This document shows, in pieces, positions 34,080 to 46,814 of a stretch of 64,000 nucleotides of DNA. The position numbers and the translations under genes are program-made. The stretch is from Saururus chinensis (taxonomy: Eukaryota > Streptophyta > Magnoliopsida > Piperales > Saururaceae): the NCBI GenBank assembly GCA_035235625.1, contig CP141142.1, positions 13,422,995 through 13,486,994 of the forward strand, read 5' to 3'. Positions within the stretch are counted from its first letter, which is position 1, and each line of letters starts with the position of its first letter. Below the pieces are notes generated by a model. The model did no database searches. It had not been told where the DNA came from and was given only the letters and a program-made list of their open reading frames with translations.

Positions 34080-37000
34080 CCTAATGCTAGCATGCTCCAC
34101 ATTTTCGTGGGGCTTTGGCCTTTGGTTGCAACTCATTCCAATTATTCGTGGATAACCCCACGATTTGAATGGGATAGGTGGGTTGAATGTAGGCAGAATT
34201 CCAGTTGGCGCCCAATGGTGCCTATCTGTTGTTGGGTATACTCACTCTCGATATGTTAATTTATATGTTTCTATAGAGTACCATTTTTTGCAGTAGTCAG
34301 ACACATAGAAGTGTCTGTGATCAATTGATGCAATTACATGTTTACATAGTAGCCCTAGAGATTGAAATATTTTGCATGTCTAGCTACATTAGAATAGATT
34401 CACAACATCCTGTCCAATACATGTCGTGTTCATGAGAACATGATAAATGACCAATGTTGGTTATTGCTTACACGACCCGTAACGTTAACCATATGATCAC
34501 AATATATCATGTTATTATAATAGATCAACTTACACGATATGGACAATAGTGTATAAATATGCACACGATATGGAAAATAATGTATAAATATATAAACTTA
34601 CACACAATAGTAATTGCATTTTATCTAGAGATATATCAAGTTAACCTGAAATACATACATTGATATAGGCAATACATGCGCAATCCTTGTTTCTTTTCTT
34701 TTGTTTTTGATGTGTTTACGGGCAAATCGGGTTAACTCGTTGTCTTATGTTATCCATCTGTCTGATGTTTCTCAAATAGTGCAGTTGTGTGCTCCCTTAT
34801 ATGCTCAATTAACTGAGTTATAGGCATCGATCTGGCTTTTTAGAACATTGCATTTGTAATTTCAGACCTGATTGAGTTGAGATATCTTTTTCCTGAAAAT
34901 ACAACATTGGCACAACACTTTGAACTTATCTTATTTAGCCAAGCAAATGCTTTAGGATTATGTTCTTTAACGTTATTCATTTTTTCATCATACAAATTAT
35001 GTCTGAAAGTTTTAGCTACCATGAGGAGCTTGTTCTTTAGGTAGTTTTCCTTGAATCTATCCAGCGTATTTGTTGCCATGTGACAGATGAAATATATGTG
35101 GTGTGTATAGGGAAAATACTGCTTAGTAGCTTTTGTCAAGCCCTTCATTCTTTCAAAAATAATTGTATCCAACTCGGCTAGAGGATCATAAAATAGATTA
35201 TATCTAATCAATTGAAGAAACAAGCACCATGTTTTCCCACACTCATTCTCGACCACTACAAATGAGATGCATGACATATTATTGTTCCTGTCTAGTGCAT
35301 TTGCTATCAATAGTTATCCACGATATTTTCCCTTCAAGAAAGTTACATCTACCATTAGCAATAGCCTAGATGTTCTTCTAAATACTCTTGAAACTAGCCC
35401 AAACTTCCAAAATACTCTTTTGAAATTGTACCTCCTATAGGTGCAAGAATATCACATGATTTGATTGGAACAACTACACTTCCTAGATTTAACCTTTCTA
35501 TCTAAATTTTGTATGTAGAAAGTATGCAATAGGATTTATCGGGGTCCCCATCTATTAAATCAATTAGTGATTTATCTGCAAGACTAAATATTAAGTTGTT
35601 AACATTCTAATAAAACTTTCACAACAGGTTCATTCATCATGTTTTTGATAACATGACAACATTTGTAGTTGTGATGTCATAAACCTGAACTGATTAAGCA
35701 GCATGTTCATGTTAACACAATAAGTAATTAGGTTGTGTTGTAAGAGAATGTGATTGTATACTTATCATGTGACTGATAACACATCATATTTAAATTTTTT
35801 GTTACTGAACACACGTTGCAAGAAGTCTCATAAGATTATTTTACCTGCACTCCAGTATTTCTTGTAGTTTGTAGTTATACCTCAATGCTTTGAAATATAA
35901 TTTGCTATGCTTTTCATTGTATTGTCTAATGAATCTTTATATAGTCGATAACATTTTCTTGCAGTCCAAAGGTGCGATGCTAGAGGATGGTCAGTTGACA
36001 TCCTTTGTGTTCTGCACGAATGGTTCAAAACAAACATCGTCACAATCACATGATCTCCTATATTTAAAGCCCTTATGTACCATTACAAGACCGATCAAAG
36101 CACTTTGTGACGTACATATTCTTGTTCACATCCACAACATGGTAAGTGAAATTCGCCCTTATTGCTAGGTCGATCAAAACCCTCTTGAAGTGTAACAAGC
36201 TTAGAAAATATGCGCCCATTGCGATTAGATTCTATTAGTCCTTTGCTTGCAAACTACCAGTCATTAGCTTGACCTCACCAATATTTATTTCCAAAAGGTT
36301 GAGATCATTAATTGTCTCCTACTCTGCCTCGGCCTCAAGGTCAAAGTTACTGGGTACCTTGCTATGTCCGTATTCTTTGTTGTCATACATTCATTCCATG
36401 TCAACTATATCATTCTCGTTCCATTAATTATCACCCCACACTTCTTCAAATTCTTCTCCATCATAATTACTAGGATTGTATGAGGGTTCATATTTATCAA
36501 ATAAAGTCCTTATTGCACCCATTTGGTGGCATTTCATCAATCCATCCTGATTAACGTCCATCATAGGTTTTGTAGTCATCGGATTGATGTAAGAAGAATG
36601 ACATGGATTTGTTGACGACAAATTTTCTGGTTCTCCCAATCTTCATTGGTTGTTAATGTGTTAATCAATATGCAATATAACTCGACATCGTGTATTCAGT
36701 AACACGCTTACAAATCATATCATGAAAACACTAACACAATAGGTATACAAGTCGTGTTATTACATCTAAGCTAAAAATAATTAGTGCTATATCGCATGTG
36801 TAAGTCGCAAAATTACTTATGTGATAGAATAAAAATCATGTTTTTTCTTCACATGATATGCTTTGAACTTAACACGATATGCTCAATATCGTGTGCTCAA
36901 GTACCCGATAAAGTACAATTTTGTGTAATCTAATATTCATTGTTATTTGACAGTATCAAAAGTGAATTGTGTATCATTGACTCACGTATGCAATATGAAA

Positions 37001-37506
37001 TTAGAGATGGGTTGAGTCATTACCACCGGTGATTTATCTCTATTGAATGTATCATTCCTTTCTACTAATGGTGATTTATCACCATTGTCAGGCTCTTTCA
37101 TCTCGGTGTACAATGATAACACCTCCCTATTTGCCTTCAAATGAATGGAAAACACTAATTGCAAGTCCTCTTCATCTTGTAATTCATATATAATTGATGG
37201 TTGGAAAGATGGAAGTAAATACTTTAAAGTAACATTACCATTGACGGAAAGTCATTCTTTGACTTGAAGTAGCAGCTTGCCAAACCTCACCGATAGATCA
37301 ATGTTCATCAATTGTGCCTTTCCACCTATATATACTCCATCATTGCCTACCTCTCCATTATAATGCATGCAAATACAATTCCAATCCATTATGGGGGTTA
37401 AGGGGTGATCGAATATGCAAAAATGAAGCCTTTGGTGTCTTGAATAGCTTTTGGACTGTAAAAGAAATGGGTTTTTACTGAACAAAGGCACTCGTTGGTT
37501 AGTCAC
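34080..37506 (-). pseudogene. mudrA-type MULE transposase, decayed
   Basis: The N-terminal MuDR domain is seen at 37506-37252 (CICMHYNGEVGNDGVYIGGK). A plant MuDR zinc-binding region is at about 36180-36000 (TYHVVDVNKNMYVTKCFD). The catalytic core is at about 35400-34840, beginning MVDVTFLKGKYRG. The first catalytic aspartate is in MVD. The second position, usually SDRQKGL, reads IFERMKGL, so the aspartate is not evident. A CCHC zinc knuckle (RKCGAC...GHNLKQC) follows near 34100. There are several stops and frame changes, for example TAA after KGKYRG (35310-35312), where glutamine is usual. The encoded protein would cut and paste the MULE in the nucleus; this copy cannot. Confidence 0.7.
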
Positions 37507-37746
37507 TGCTGGTCACCTCCCATCAGTGACTTTATACTACTGCCGATGAATCCTAGCCCACTGGAACTACACCTCACTGTTCTGGTGTTCATTTATGATA
37601 ATATGTTGGGTAGTGGGTTTGTTTAAAACATAAGGGTGATTTCATCCATAAACAAATAATATGGAATATTGTGTTCTTTGGCCAGGCAATATGCAAAAAA
37701 CACTCTTGAAGAAGACAAAAATAGTAGGAGAAAAAAACCAAGAACT

Positions 37747-38265
37747 TCAAACAAGAATGAGGAAAATTACCGCCTTAGCTGCATTATGATATTGTTTGAA
37801 CAAATGATCTGATGGTAATCTTCCTGACAAGCCATGGATAGAGGGGCTATCCAAGGGGAAGGCACTGACCTCCTGCACCAAATAATTGTTACACACTGGA
37901 GAAGAGTAAGTCGAAGCAGCAAGGATGGCAAATACGAAGTCCGCTGGAGGACAACTATTTGATTGCCATTGTTGCTCCCCAGACAAGCACTTAATTGCTT
38001 GAGAGGCCAGTGGTGCTCACACAGCTCCACCTTGCCGTCGGGACAAGCAAGGCATTTCTCATCCACCATTGGTCGCATTCGAGGATTCTGGTGGATGTTG
38101 GGGGAGAAAGAGGGGTGTGGAAATGAAGCTTCTGAGAGAGACGGGTTTGCAGGATTTGGAGGATGAGTGCATAGCGGCTATGAAGTCCATGATGGCGTAG
38201 AGCTTGGTGTCATCGAGGTCATGATCATCTAAGGAGGAAGATATAGAAGAGGACATGGCCGCCAT
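37747..38265 (-). pseudogene. Unidentified coding remnant
   Basis: From an ATG at 38265 the minus strand reads MAAMSSSISSSLDDHDLDD, then TKLYAIMDFIAAMHSSSKS and LRSFISTPLFLPQHPPESS, and stops near 38060. Further coding-like text follows in other frames to 37747, including CLACPDGKVELCEHHWPLKQ (38060-38000). The serine-rich start, low stop density and GC content above its surroundings suggest a host gene fragment, perhaps carried by a transposon. I do not recognise the family. A CACTA, MULE or Helitron capture is possible, but no boundary was found. Confidence 0.4.
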
Positions 38266-38269
38266 TTGA

Positions 38270-39721
38270 TCTTATCTAGAGGAAACAAATGGTTAGGGTT
38301 GGGGGTGGAGGTAAATGGGTGTCTTCTTCTTCATCTGAGTTGCTTCATATTGAAAATGAGGACGGGATTTGGCATCCAATGTAAGACGAAGAGGTAGTGA
38401 CTCCTTTCCTGGTGGTGGCGATGGACTCGCTAGCTGACTAACCATGTTGGATGTTTTTGAATTTCAAAATTTAAAGGTCCCATTGTGATGTCAATTTGGA
38501 CTAGGGTCCGGTATATGGGAAAACCTGACCTGCCTCTACTTTATAGGAAGGGTTTAGGTTTATACTTTCACCCCGATTAGTTATATAGGTTGGGTTTCAC
38601 GTGATCCAAACCGACCTCACCTAAATATGGTTGTAAATATTAAATATTTTTATTTTTATTTGAATTTTAAAAATAAATTTTAACATTTTTTTATATGTAA
38701 GAGATACAACTAAATAATTATTTTAAATATTATATTTTTTAATAATGAAATGGGGTTTTAAAAATAATTAAGTGATTTATTTTACACTACGTGTTAGGTC
38801 AGGTCGGGTTTGGTTATGAGATATTCAGAGTCAAGTTGGGTTTGGGTTATTATTTCTTAAGTAGAAAAAGGGTTGCGTTTTGTGGAAACCCTACCTGAAG
38901 TGACCGGACTGTATCACTAGGTTTGGTAAAGGGTGAAATATGGACAAACTAGTCAGTCAAAGACACTAAAATAACTTGGTCTACATGAAAAACCTAGAAC
39001 CAACATGACCTAACCAAATGGTACCAGCTCAAGATTTACCTAGCTCAGTTTGGATTGGGTCTTATTTCAAATTGTGTTCATTAAAAAACAATGTTGTGTA
39101 TTTCTAGTGTCTGATCGGCTACAACACATAATAAATTTAAGAGCTGAACCTGAGTATCGCTAAGCGCAAAAAACCCATCTCATAGTGACATAGTTTAAGT
39201 GAAATTCTCTCAATCTTGGCAACATGTGTTGGTTTGAAAGTAGATAAAACAAGAAAGATGGAGTGTGTCTAGTTCGCAATTTCATAGTCCTACTGAAAAG
39301 CTATGGGCCACTCTGTGTGACACCTAGGTTTTCATGGAGAATGTTGTGTTTGATTATTATGAAATTTTTTAGTTTATCGATTTTATTTCATTTGCTTTCA
39401 CTCCATCAATATTGAATCCAATGTGTCAACAAGCATGTAGAAATGGCAAAAGGTAGGGTGTAGGCTTTGCTTGGCCCAATAAAACATCCAAAGCCTTGTT
39501 GGCCCTAGGGTTTAAGGCCCTAGGCCAAAATGGGCTTGGCTCTATCATGGCTCGAGCCTATTGAAGGCCGGAAAGCTTGACCGTTGTGCTAGTAGGCCAA
39601 TCGATCGGTCTGGCCTGTTAGGCCCCACCTTATGGCCACAGTCCATAAGGCCTTACAGGGCACCATTTTTTACCAGCTCAAGGGCTAGAGTGTAAACTGA
39701 CGGACGTAGACACAGATAAGA
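38270..39721. other. Non-coding DNA with candidate MITEs
   Basis: About 38508-38920 has inverted-looking ends (TAGGGTCCGGTATATGGGAA against GTGGAAACCCTACC...CCGGAC) and a GGTCGGGTTTGGGTT-rich interior, as in some plant hAT-like MITEs. About 39440-39690 is rich in TAGGCC/GGCCTA palindromes. Neither has a resolved target duplication. Confidence 0.3.
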
Positions 39722-42700
39722 TGTCACGACCCAAATTTTTAAAGCCTTTTTAAAATGTATGGACGATAAGTCAGAAGAAAAAAAAATATTTCTTAATATA
39801 AAATAAACCATTTGATTAAATATCTAGTTCATGATTACTAGGGTTCATAAATACAAATATCAAATCATTTGATATTATTACACATTTCAAAAATCCATAA
39901 AGAACAACCATCCATCTAAGTACAAGTCTATCGTTAGTCTAAAAATAAATAACTAAGGACTCTCACGCAAAAGATACATTTATTTACCATAACTGCAAAA
40001 ACAGGGAACTACATCCCATGCTCGCCTCTCGTGATCTTCCTAGTCCTTGCTTGAAGATCCCGCAACCAACCAAACAAAACAACAATAATAGAACCTCTCC
40101 ACCATCAGGATAAGAGTTTTCAGAAGAACAAAAGGTTTTATCAATGTTTTTTAGATCGGGCCAATATCACCCATTGTTTGTTGCCAATGTACTAATCAGA
40201 CAACATCTTCAATGTTATTCCAATGTTTTATTAATGTTTTTTAAATCAAATCTAGACATAGTTCTGCCTAGATACTATAGTACCTCAAGAAGCATAGCAT
40301 CAAATATGTAATGCTTAAGTATTTTTAATCAACATACATTTTATGCAAATCCTTTTACTATTCCACTTGTGCTAAGTAACCATCAATAGCAATCAACGTC
40401 ATTCATTATCTCACAAACCTTGTTTAATAATTAATACCCATGTCCAATCTCTTGGACAAACAAATGCATCATATGCCAACTAAAATGACACATGACACTA
40501 ACCACCCTTCATTGTTCTGACCCAACTCTAGGTTTAACATAATATAAATATGTGTTCACTCAAAAGTAGCTCGACTATTGAAGTTTTCCCTAGATATAGA
40601 ACGCCAACATTGGAGTATAATGCTAAACAGTTGCTTGACCCAAATTCCTAAGGCTCTCAATAGCCTGCCATCAATTTGGAGAAGAGGATCACAATTGTGA
40701 TCATGGAAGATTGGCGAGAAACACAAGCCTTCCATGATGCTCATGCAACTCCATTTTCGTACGCACTATATGGTCCTATGAAGACCTGCGGTAAAGACCT
40801 TGTTGGCCAATACCCAAATCGTTGTGGAAGTGAAGAAAGTGTACAAGTATCACTATCCCCACCCTCCCAACTCTGGGAGCAATGTTTGCAATGACATAAA
40901 TAATAATTTGTGCCTGATAATGTAAATAACTCCAATGCAACATGTGAGTTACGTACATACTCCCCTAGTAGATTGATGAACTGCGTTGCAAACATGTGTA
41001 ATATGTTGCATTAAACCCTAGGAAGTAGAGTTCTTTCGCTTGTTGAATGTGACATTGTGACCTGTAAAGGTGTTCATGTCACCTACTAGTCTCGCCCATT
41101 TCATTTGAAGCCATATACTATCGTTATAGAATACTCTAACTCTCTGTTAGCTAGGGTATTCATTTTAGTGAAAATAAAATACACTTTCAGTAAGGGCATT
41201 AGGTTAATAATGATAATGATGCTGAAGTAGGAAATTTTTGAATGATGAGATAGAATGCAATAGAAACAAAGACAAGGAATGGGTTACCTACTCCTAATGG
41301 TCAAAGCGAGCCTTTTTCGCTATTCTAAGAGATTATTCTATTCTGTGTAATGACGAACTTGTTATTCTGAATTCTTGGGTTTAGGAATTCCGATAGGAAT
41401 AACACTTGATATTATTAGAAATGCCCATAAAATATCATATTCGTAAAGTAGAAACATAGATATACTCCAATGAATGTGGAATATGCCGAATTAGTATACC
41501 TAGAAATTGATCACTAATCCAATTTGAGTACCACTACAGAATAGACCTCAATAGAAAACTAAAGAGTAATGGCAGTCACGAAACATTTTTTTTTCCTTGG
41601 ATCAACCCTTCCAAATAAAGATATGAAACACTTGGGTATGATACTCACCTTAGGTCATCCTGGTCAGGTCATTACCCTTCATTTAATTTTAAGTCATTGC
41701 CTTCTCCCAATGCTTCACTCTTAAATCAAATCACACTTCCATTCACATAAATGCGAGCGGTTCGCTTGTAGGAGTATTTTTGTTATTTTGTTCAAAGCCT
41801 TATTGACATTTAATGAGTCCAAAATTAGGCTCAAGGATACTATTTGACTTCATGGACCCTATGTAATTTGTTTGGCATTAGACAAGGCCGTGAACCCCTT
41901 GAACTGACCCTAATGGTTTACCCATAACCCTAGAGGCAAAATAATCAGTTATCCATTTACTCGTATTTTTAGTCACCATGTATTCCACTATATGTTTAGG
42001 GTACACATTAACCTATTATTGAGAATTTTCCTAATTTTTATGTCCACTTATAGGCTCTTAAACCAGAGCCCTAATTAGGGTAAGTGAATATTACACGACA
42101 ATTTAACTATAAGGGGCAAAAGGGTCATTTTATAGTCTTTGAGATTTCTTCCTGGTTTGAAACTTGGTCAGGACACTCCCACTACTCATTAGATACATTA
42201 ATAATTTTTTAAAATATTTTGGACACTTATACCCTACTAAACTAGACCTAGTTCATCCCCCTCTTTTATTTCTTTTATTTCTTAAATCGGACTGGGAATT
42301 AAATTCCCAGTCCAACTCTTCCTCACGGAGATAATTGTGGATATGCCTGTTTGGTTTGACTCACACTGCTTGGCCTATGACAGATCCCTGCTTTGGCCTT
42401 CTCGATCCAAAATCTCATTGTCGACAGCCGAGATGGCCTCCTGCCGTGGCTGGGTCGCGCAGCCAAGTCTGCTGTGTTGTCACACTCGACCCTCTCTCCC
42501 CCTTTCTCTCTGACATCTTTTTGGGAAGCACTGTTGGAGGCCCTACCCACCGTCTTCTCCATCTGTTAGTTGAAGGGATGGAGAAAAATGGCCAAAACAA
42601 GGGAAAACGACAGCATCTAGCTGGCCGTCTCTCCAAATTCATCAAGGTGCAAGAAGGGCATACTAGTCGTGGAGACTAAATTAGCATTGTCCCGTTGCCC

Positions 42701-44824
42701 ACCCCTCCCATCTCTCCTTATCCACGAAAGTGGAAATAAAAGAGGAAGAAGGAGAATGTGTGGAGACCGTGGCCCCAACCCCCATCACGAGGCTAAAGCT
42801 TTGCTGGGATGAAGGAAAGTGGAGGGCCAAAGGAAAGAAGCCCTTCTTGCGATCCAACAACTAACCCATTTAGTCAAACCAAATGGAATGAAACACCTGC
42901 CATGGCCTCTCCCCTATCATGGACTTGCCTTGGCAAGGCCTGGTCCCAAACCAACTCACCATAGAAGGGCGAAAGCCGGCCAGCGGCTCATCCTTCTTAA
43001 TTTTCTAATTTAGGGATTAATGCCCAAATTAATAAATAAAACAATTACATGCCCAAACCTATTAATCACACAACATAATTGAATTTATTCAATGATCTTA
43101 TCTTAATTGCAAGTTTGATGTCAATCTACCGCCATAAAACCTCAAGCTCTCTCCCTCTCTCCTTCATTGTTGTCCAAGATCATTGAAATTGATCATTTAT
43201 TATTAAGCCCTTTGCAAATGTACAAGGTAATTGTACGAGGATAAGTATTTATGGGTTGTCGAACCTCAGGCACAGAAATTAATTACTAAATCCAAGAGTG
43301 GAATTTGCTAATTAAAAATTAAAAGAACTTAAACTTTAATTAAGTAAAGGAAGTAATCACTAAATTAAAAGGAAGAAATCAATATGATAAAAATTACTTA
43401 GGAAATAGAATCCACTATAGAACCATAACAATTTTTTAACCTTTAATCTAAATCTAGTGTAAATATGAATAAATATTCTCAGCTACAAGCTAGAATTACT
43501 TCAGAAAGAATCATTAATTAAATTCATGTCATAAACTATCTTTAATAATAGCACAAATCGCCTACACTAAACTAAATTACAGGTATGGCTCGTCTCATCT
43601 TAGTATAACTTATCTAATTCATTAATCATATGAACATTAAAACTATTACATGACCATCTCATCTAAATAAGTGAAATTAGAATTAATGTAATTATCAAAA
43701 CCATATTAATCTATCATCTACAAGACAATAAATCAACATAGATTTAAATAAACATGAAAAGTTCTTCCATAAAAGGAAATCCTTGTCATACAATTGTCAT
43801 TATTTATAAATGAAATCTAAATTAAAAAGAAAAGAAATTTAAACTTGTCTATAGTTTCATAACCTCCTAAGTAAAAGAAAAATATAGCCTTACATTGTAG
43901 AAGAAAACTCTTGAATCTCTATTAAAAGTTTTAAATAATCTTCTTTTTTATTTTTTTTTTCGAGCCAAATATGTTTTCATATAGACATCGGAATCATAGG
44001 AGGAAGTCTAATATGAAAAGGACTCAAAATTTGCTCGAAATAGAAAACTGCGCATTATCCCGTTCGATCGCCTTGCATGCTAGATCGAACGGATATACTA
44101 TATTTTTTTTTCAAAATCACATTTAACCGATCAAACACCATTACACCCCGTTCAAACGTCAATGAAGAATCTGCACAAAATTAATATAAGTATGCCAATT
44201 TACTTCGAAACAACAAGCTTTTCCAAACCTAATTAAATTTAATATTTAATTATTTGAACTATACTAATTCTTAAATAAGACTAGACAAAAGAATAATTAA
44301 GGGTAAAATAATGTCCAAATTATACTTAGCAAAAATCCATTGCCGGCTCCTCCTCCATTGCCCCCAAAATATCTTTTCCTCCCCTCTTAAGGCTAAAAAC
44401 AATCTCCTTAGAAGCCCTAATTAATACTTTATATAATAAGGGTATTAGGGCTCCTAATCCCCCAAGAGGTTCAGACCAACTAAACCTCTCTTAGTCAACC
44501 TAATTGAGCTTCTTAAAATTTATATCACTTTAATTAACCGGGCATGTATAGTAATTTAAATGGTCAATTTGTGCATTCAATTGGGGTAAGTGGGCCCTAC
44601 GCGCTATGTTCAACTTCAAAGAGTCATATCTCCCTTATATGAACTCCGATTTGTGCGTTCTTGGTGGCATTACGAAGATCTTTCTATCTACTTTCTATTT
44701 ATATCAGTATCCATAAATAATTACAACTATTAGGTAAGTTATTATCACAAGAAACTCAAAGGGTCAAAAATCCTAATTTCCACGTGATCAAATTCAAGAA
44801 TTTAGAAAATTCCCGGATGTAACA
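39722..44824. repeat. Large solo LTR (gypsy) with a nested LTR
   Basis: The plus strand opens TGTCACGACCCAAATTT and closes GGATGTAACA, a TG...CA pair matching the ends of 27205-28816. Flanks TAAGA and CAAGG share 3 of 5 bases and differ by transitions, so the target duplication is tentative. Without the insert at 43190-44331 it is about 3.96 kb. No internal coding region follows, which fits a solo LTR. GC-rich frames at 42320-42680 are LTR content, not genes. Confidence 0.5.
43190..44331 (-). repeat. Athila-like solo LTR nested in the larger LTR
   Basis: This 1142-bp TG...CA unit is clearly related to the LTR at 9764-11199 but has no leader or gag beside it. Flanking pentamers GAAAT (43185-43189) and AAAAT (44332-44336) agree at 4 of 5 bases. 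It is a solo LTR left by recombination and is younger than the LTR it sits in. Confidence 0.65.
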
Positions 44825-46810
44825 CAAGGCAAGTCTGCATCCATTCAATTTTTCATGGACCATGTGTTTATTTGTCTGCATATGTTCATGGTGGACACGG
44901 ACAAAATGAAGATGTAATTTTGACATAGTCAACTTTGTTCTCAAATTAAGGGAGGCGAATAAAAAATTATTAAAAGATAAGTTAATATAACAGTTGGATA
45001 GACTAATCTATAAAATAAATCATAATGCTATGGAAGACATGTCAGAGTATATCATGTATTTTTTATAATTTTTTTATGAAAATTAACTATGTGATATAGG
45101 CTACTAAGTTAGCATAAATTAAAAATAATAATAAGAGAACATATAATTGGCAAATGCGGATAGCTAAGGATACAAACAACCCTTGTTAGTGTTCGTCCTC
45201 ATTATGTATGGATAAAAAATAATATTATCTATTTTAGTGTAGACAGACACATACGCCTATGGACGCTGGACAAATGAACATGATTTACCCCCGTACCAAG
45301 GGCTGGCTCAACACTTCAGGCCCTAGGGCATGCCAAGCCTCCCTCTGGAGATGAGGGTCATGCCCGACGCTTTGCCATCTCTACAAGCATGTTCAAGAAG
45401 ATGATAGTACTAAGTACTAATGTTAGGAAAGTTGCAAAAGTAATAAGTTCAAAACAGAGAAAGATGAGTTCTTTTCGTAAATGTTTTGAATTTCTAAAAC
45501 AAAAAGTTATTACGACAAGCATCAACACATTGATGCATGTGTTAGTGAAATTGGGATTACTGTCAATAGGCTCCGGCACGTAAGTGAACACTTCAATGAA
45601 ATGCTTTTTACACTGTCAGCAGGCCATCAACGTGTTAGTGAAATCAGTGTAGATGCTTATGGGTGCGAATTTAATTTCCCTAATTTTTTACATGTATTTT
45701 CTAATTATATCTTTTTGAAAGAATATGTCATAAACATTGTACAAGATATAGCAAAATAATCATTTTGTCATAAATCATAGAATTTCACAAAATCACATTG
45801 GGGATTTCATCCATACTTTTGCAATAGAGATTCATGATAAATATCATAAGTACATTACTAAAATACCTATAATTTTAAAATAACTACATGATCTACTTTT
45901 TGATACTTGTTTGTCACTCAATACGTGCTTAATATGAAAAATAAAGGGCACACTTACATGCCAATAAACAAACCAATGGAAAAGATAACTCTACTGCTGA
46001 AAGGAGAAACTCTTCAGTATGGCCATTGTAGCCTACCCAAACCCTTTTAAGCCAATTCTTCATCATGGAAATCCTACACCATAAAGAATACTACATATAC
46101 AGGTATACTCAATGAGATTACAAAACCAAAACAAAGATTTTACAATGTGTTATGATAAGGAATCAACCAAAAAAAAAAATCCGATAAAGTTCAAACCAAA
46201 AACATGTCTACCTTTTAGTGTCATAGTCCTACTCATAAGAAAAGGAACCAAACTTCAAAAGTTTCTCCAGACACGATGGCTTCGTCTAGGAGTTCAACAA
46301 CTCACGGTAGATATTGGACTATCACAAACTCAACTTCAGTCTTTACATGATGATTGCCTTGCTCCATTCACTCCATGAAGCAAAGGCCCACTAGAGCTCA
46401 TGAAAATGGTCAAGATTCTGACTTCTATGATCATCAAAGCCTCCTATATTGTATTGTATTGGACTAGCCATCTTTTTATTTTATGATCTGTTCAAATCCA
46501 ACTCTCTGACTAAGGGAGTGGCTCTATATACATCTCCCACTTTGGATAGATGGAAGACCAAGATCTTTTTTCATACCATACCCACTATTTACATGGCTAA
46601 GATGACCCACTTTTAAAGCCAATAAGATAGTAGGATCATTTTCCTTGAATGTCTAAATGCAATGGCTAAGGGTGACTATTCATCAAAATGGTTTTCACAT
46701 GCATCAGGGTTTACTTACCCTTATAAATATATTCTTAACATCATATTAATCGTGTATCCAAATTTTAGAAAAACAATGTTATTATATTACCACTATATGA
46801 TATAAATAAT
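44825..46810. other. AT-rich intergenic DNA
   Basis: There are several short frames (45389-45583, 46112-46378) but none has a recognisable domain or a sign of splicing. I see no clear repeat boundary. It may be decayed transposon sequence. Confidence 0.35.
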
Positions 46811-46814
46811 ATAA

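Larger units (their letters stand above)
30420..37600. mobile_element. Old autonomous-type MULE with mudrA-like and Ulp1-like genes
   Basis: A mudrA-type transposase is readable on the minus strand (about 37506 to 34080) and an Ulp1-like cysteine protease on the plus strand (about 32150-32560). Related plant MULEs are known to pair a transposase with an Ulp1-like (Kaonashi-type) gene. The non-coding parts share a recurring ATCGTGTTAT/ATAACACGAT word. I could not find the terminal inverted repeats or the 9-bp target duplication, so the limits are approximate. Both genes are decayed. Confidence 0.6.

Noticed and set aside
42323-42679. Overlapping frames of 76-114 codons that look like a small gene
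   Set aside because: They fall inside the large solo LTR, are open on both strands at once and have no recognisable domain.
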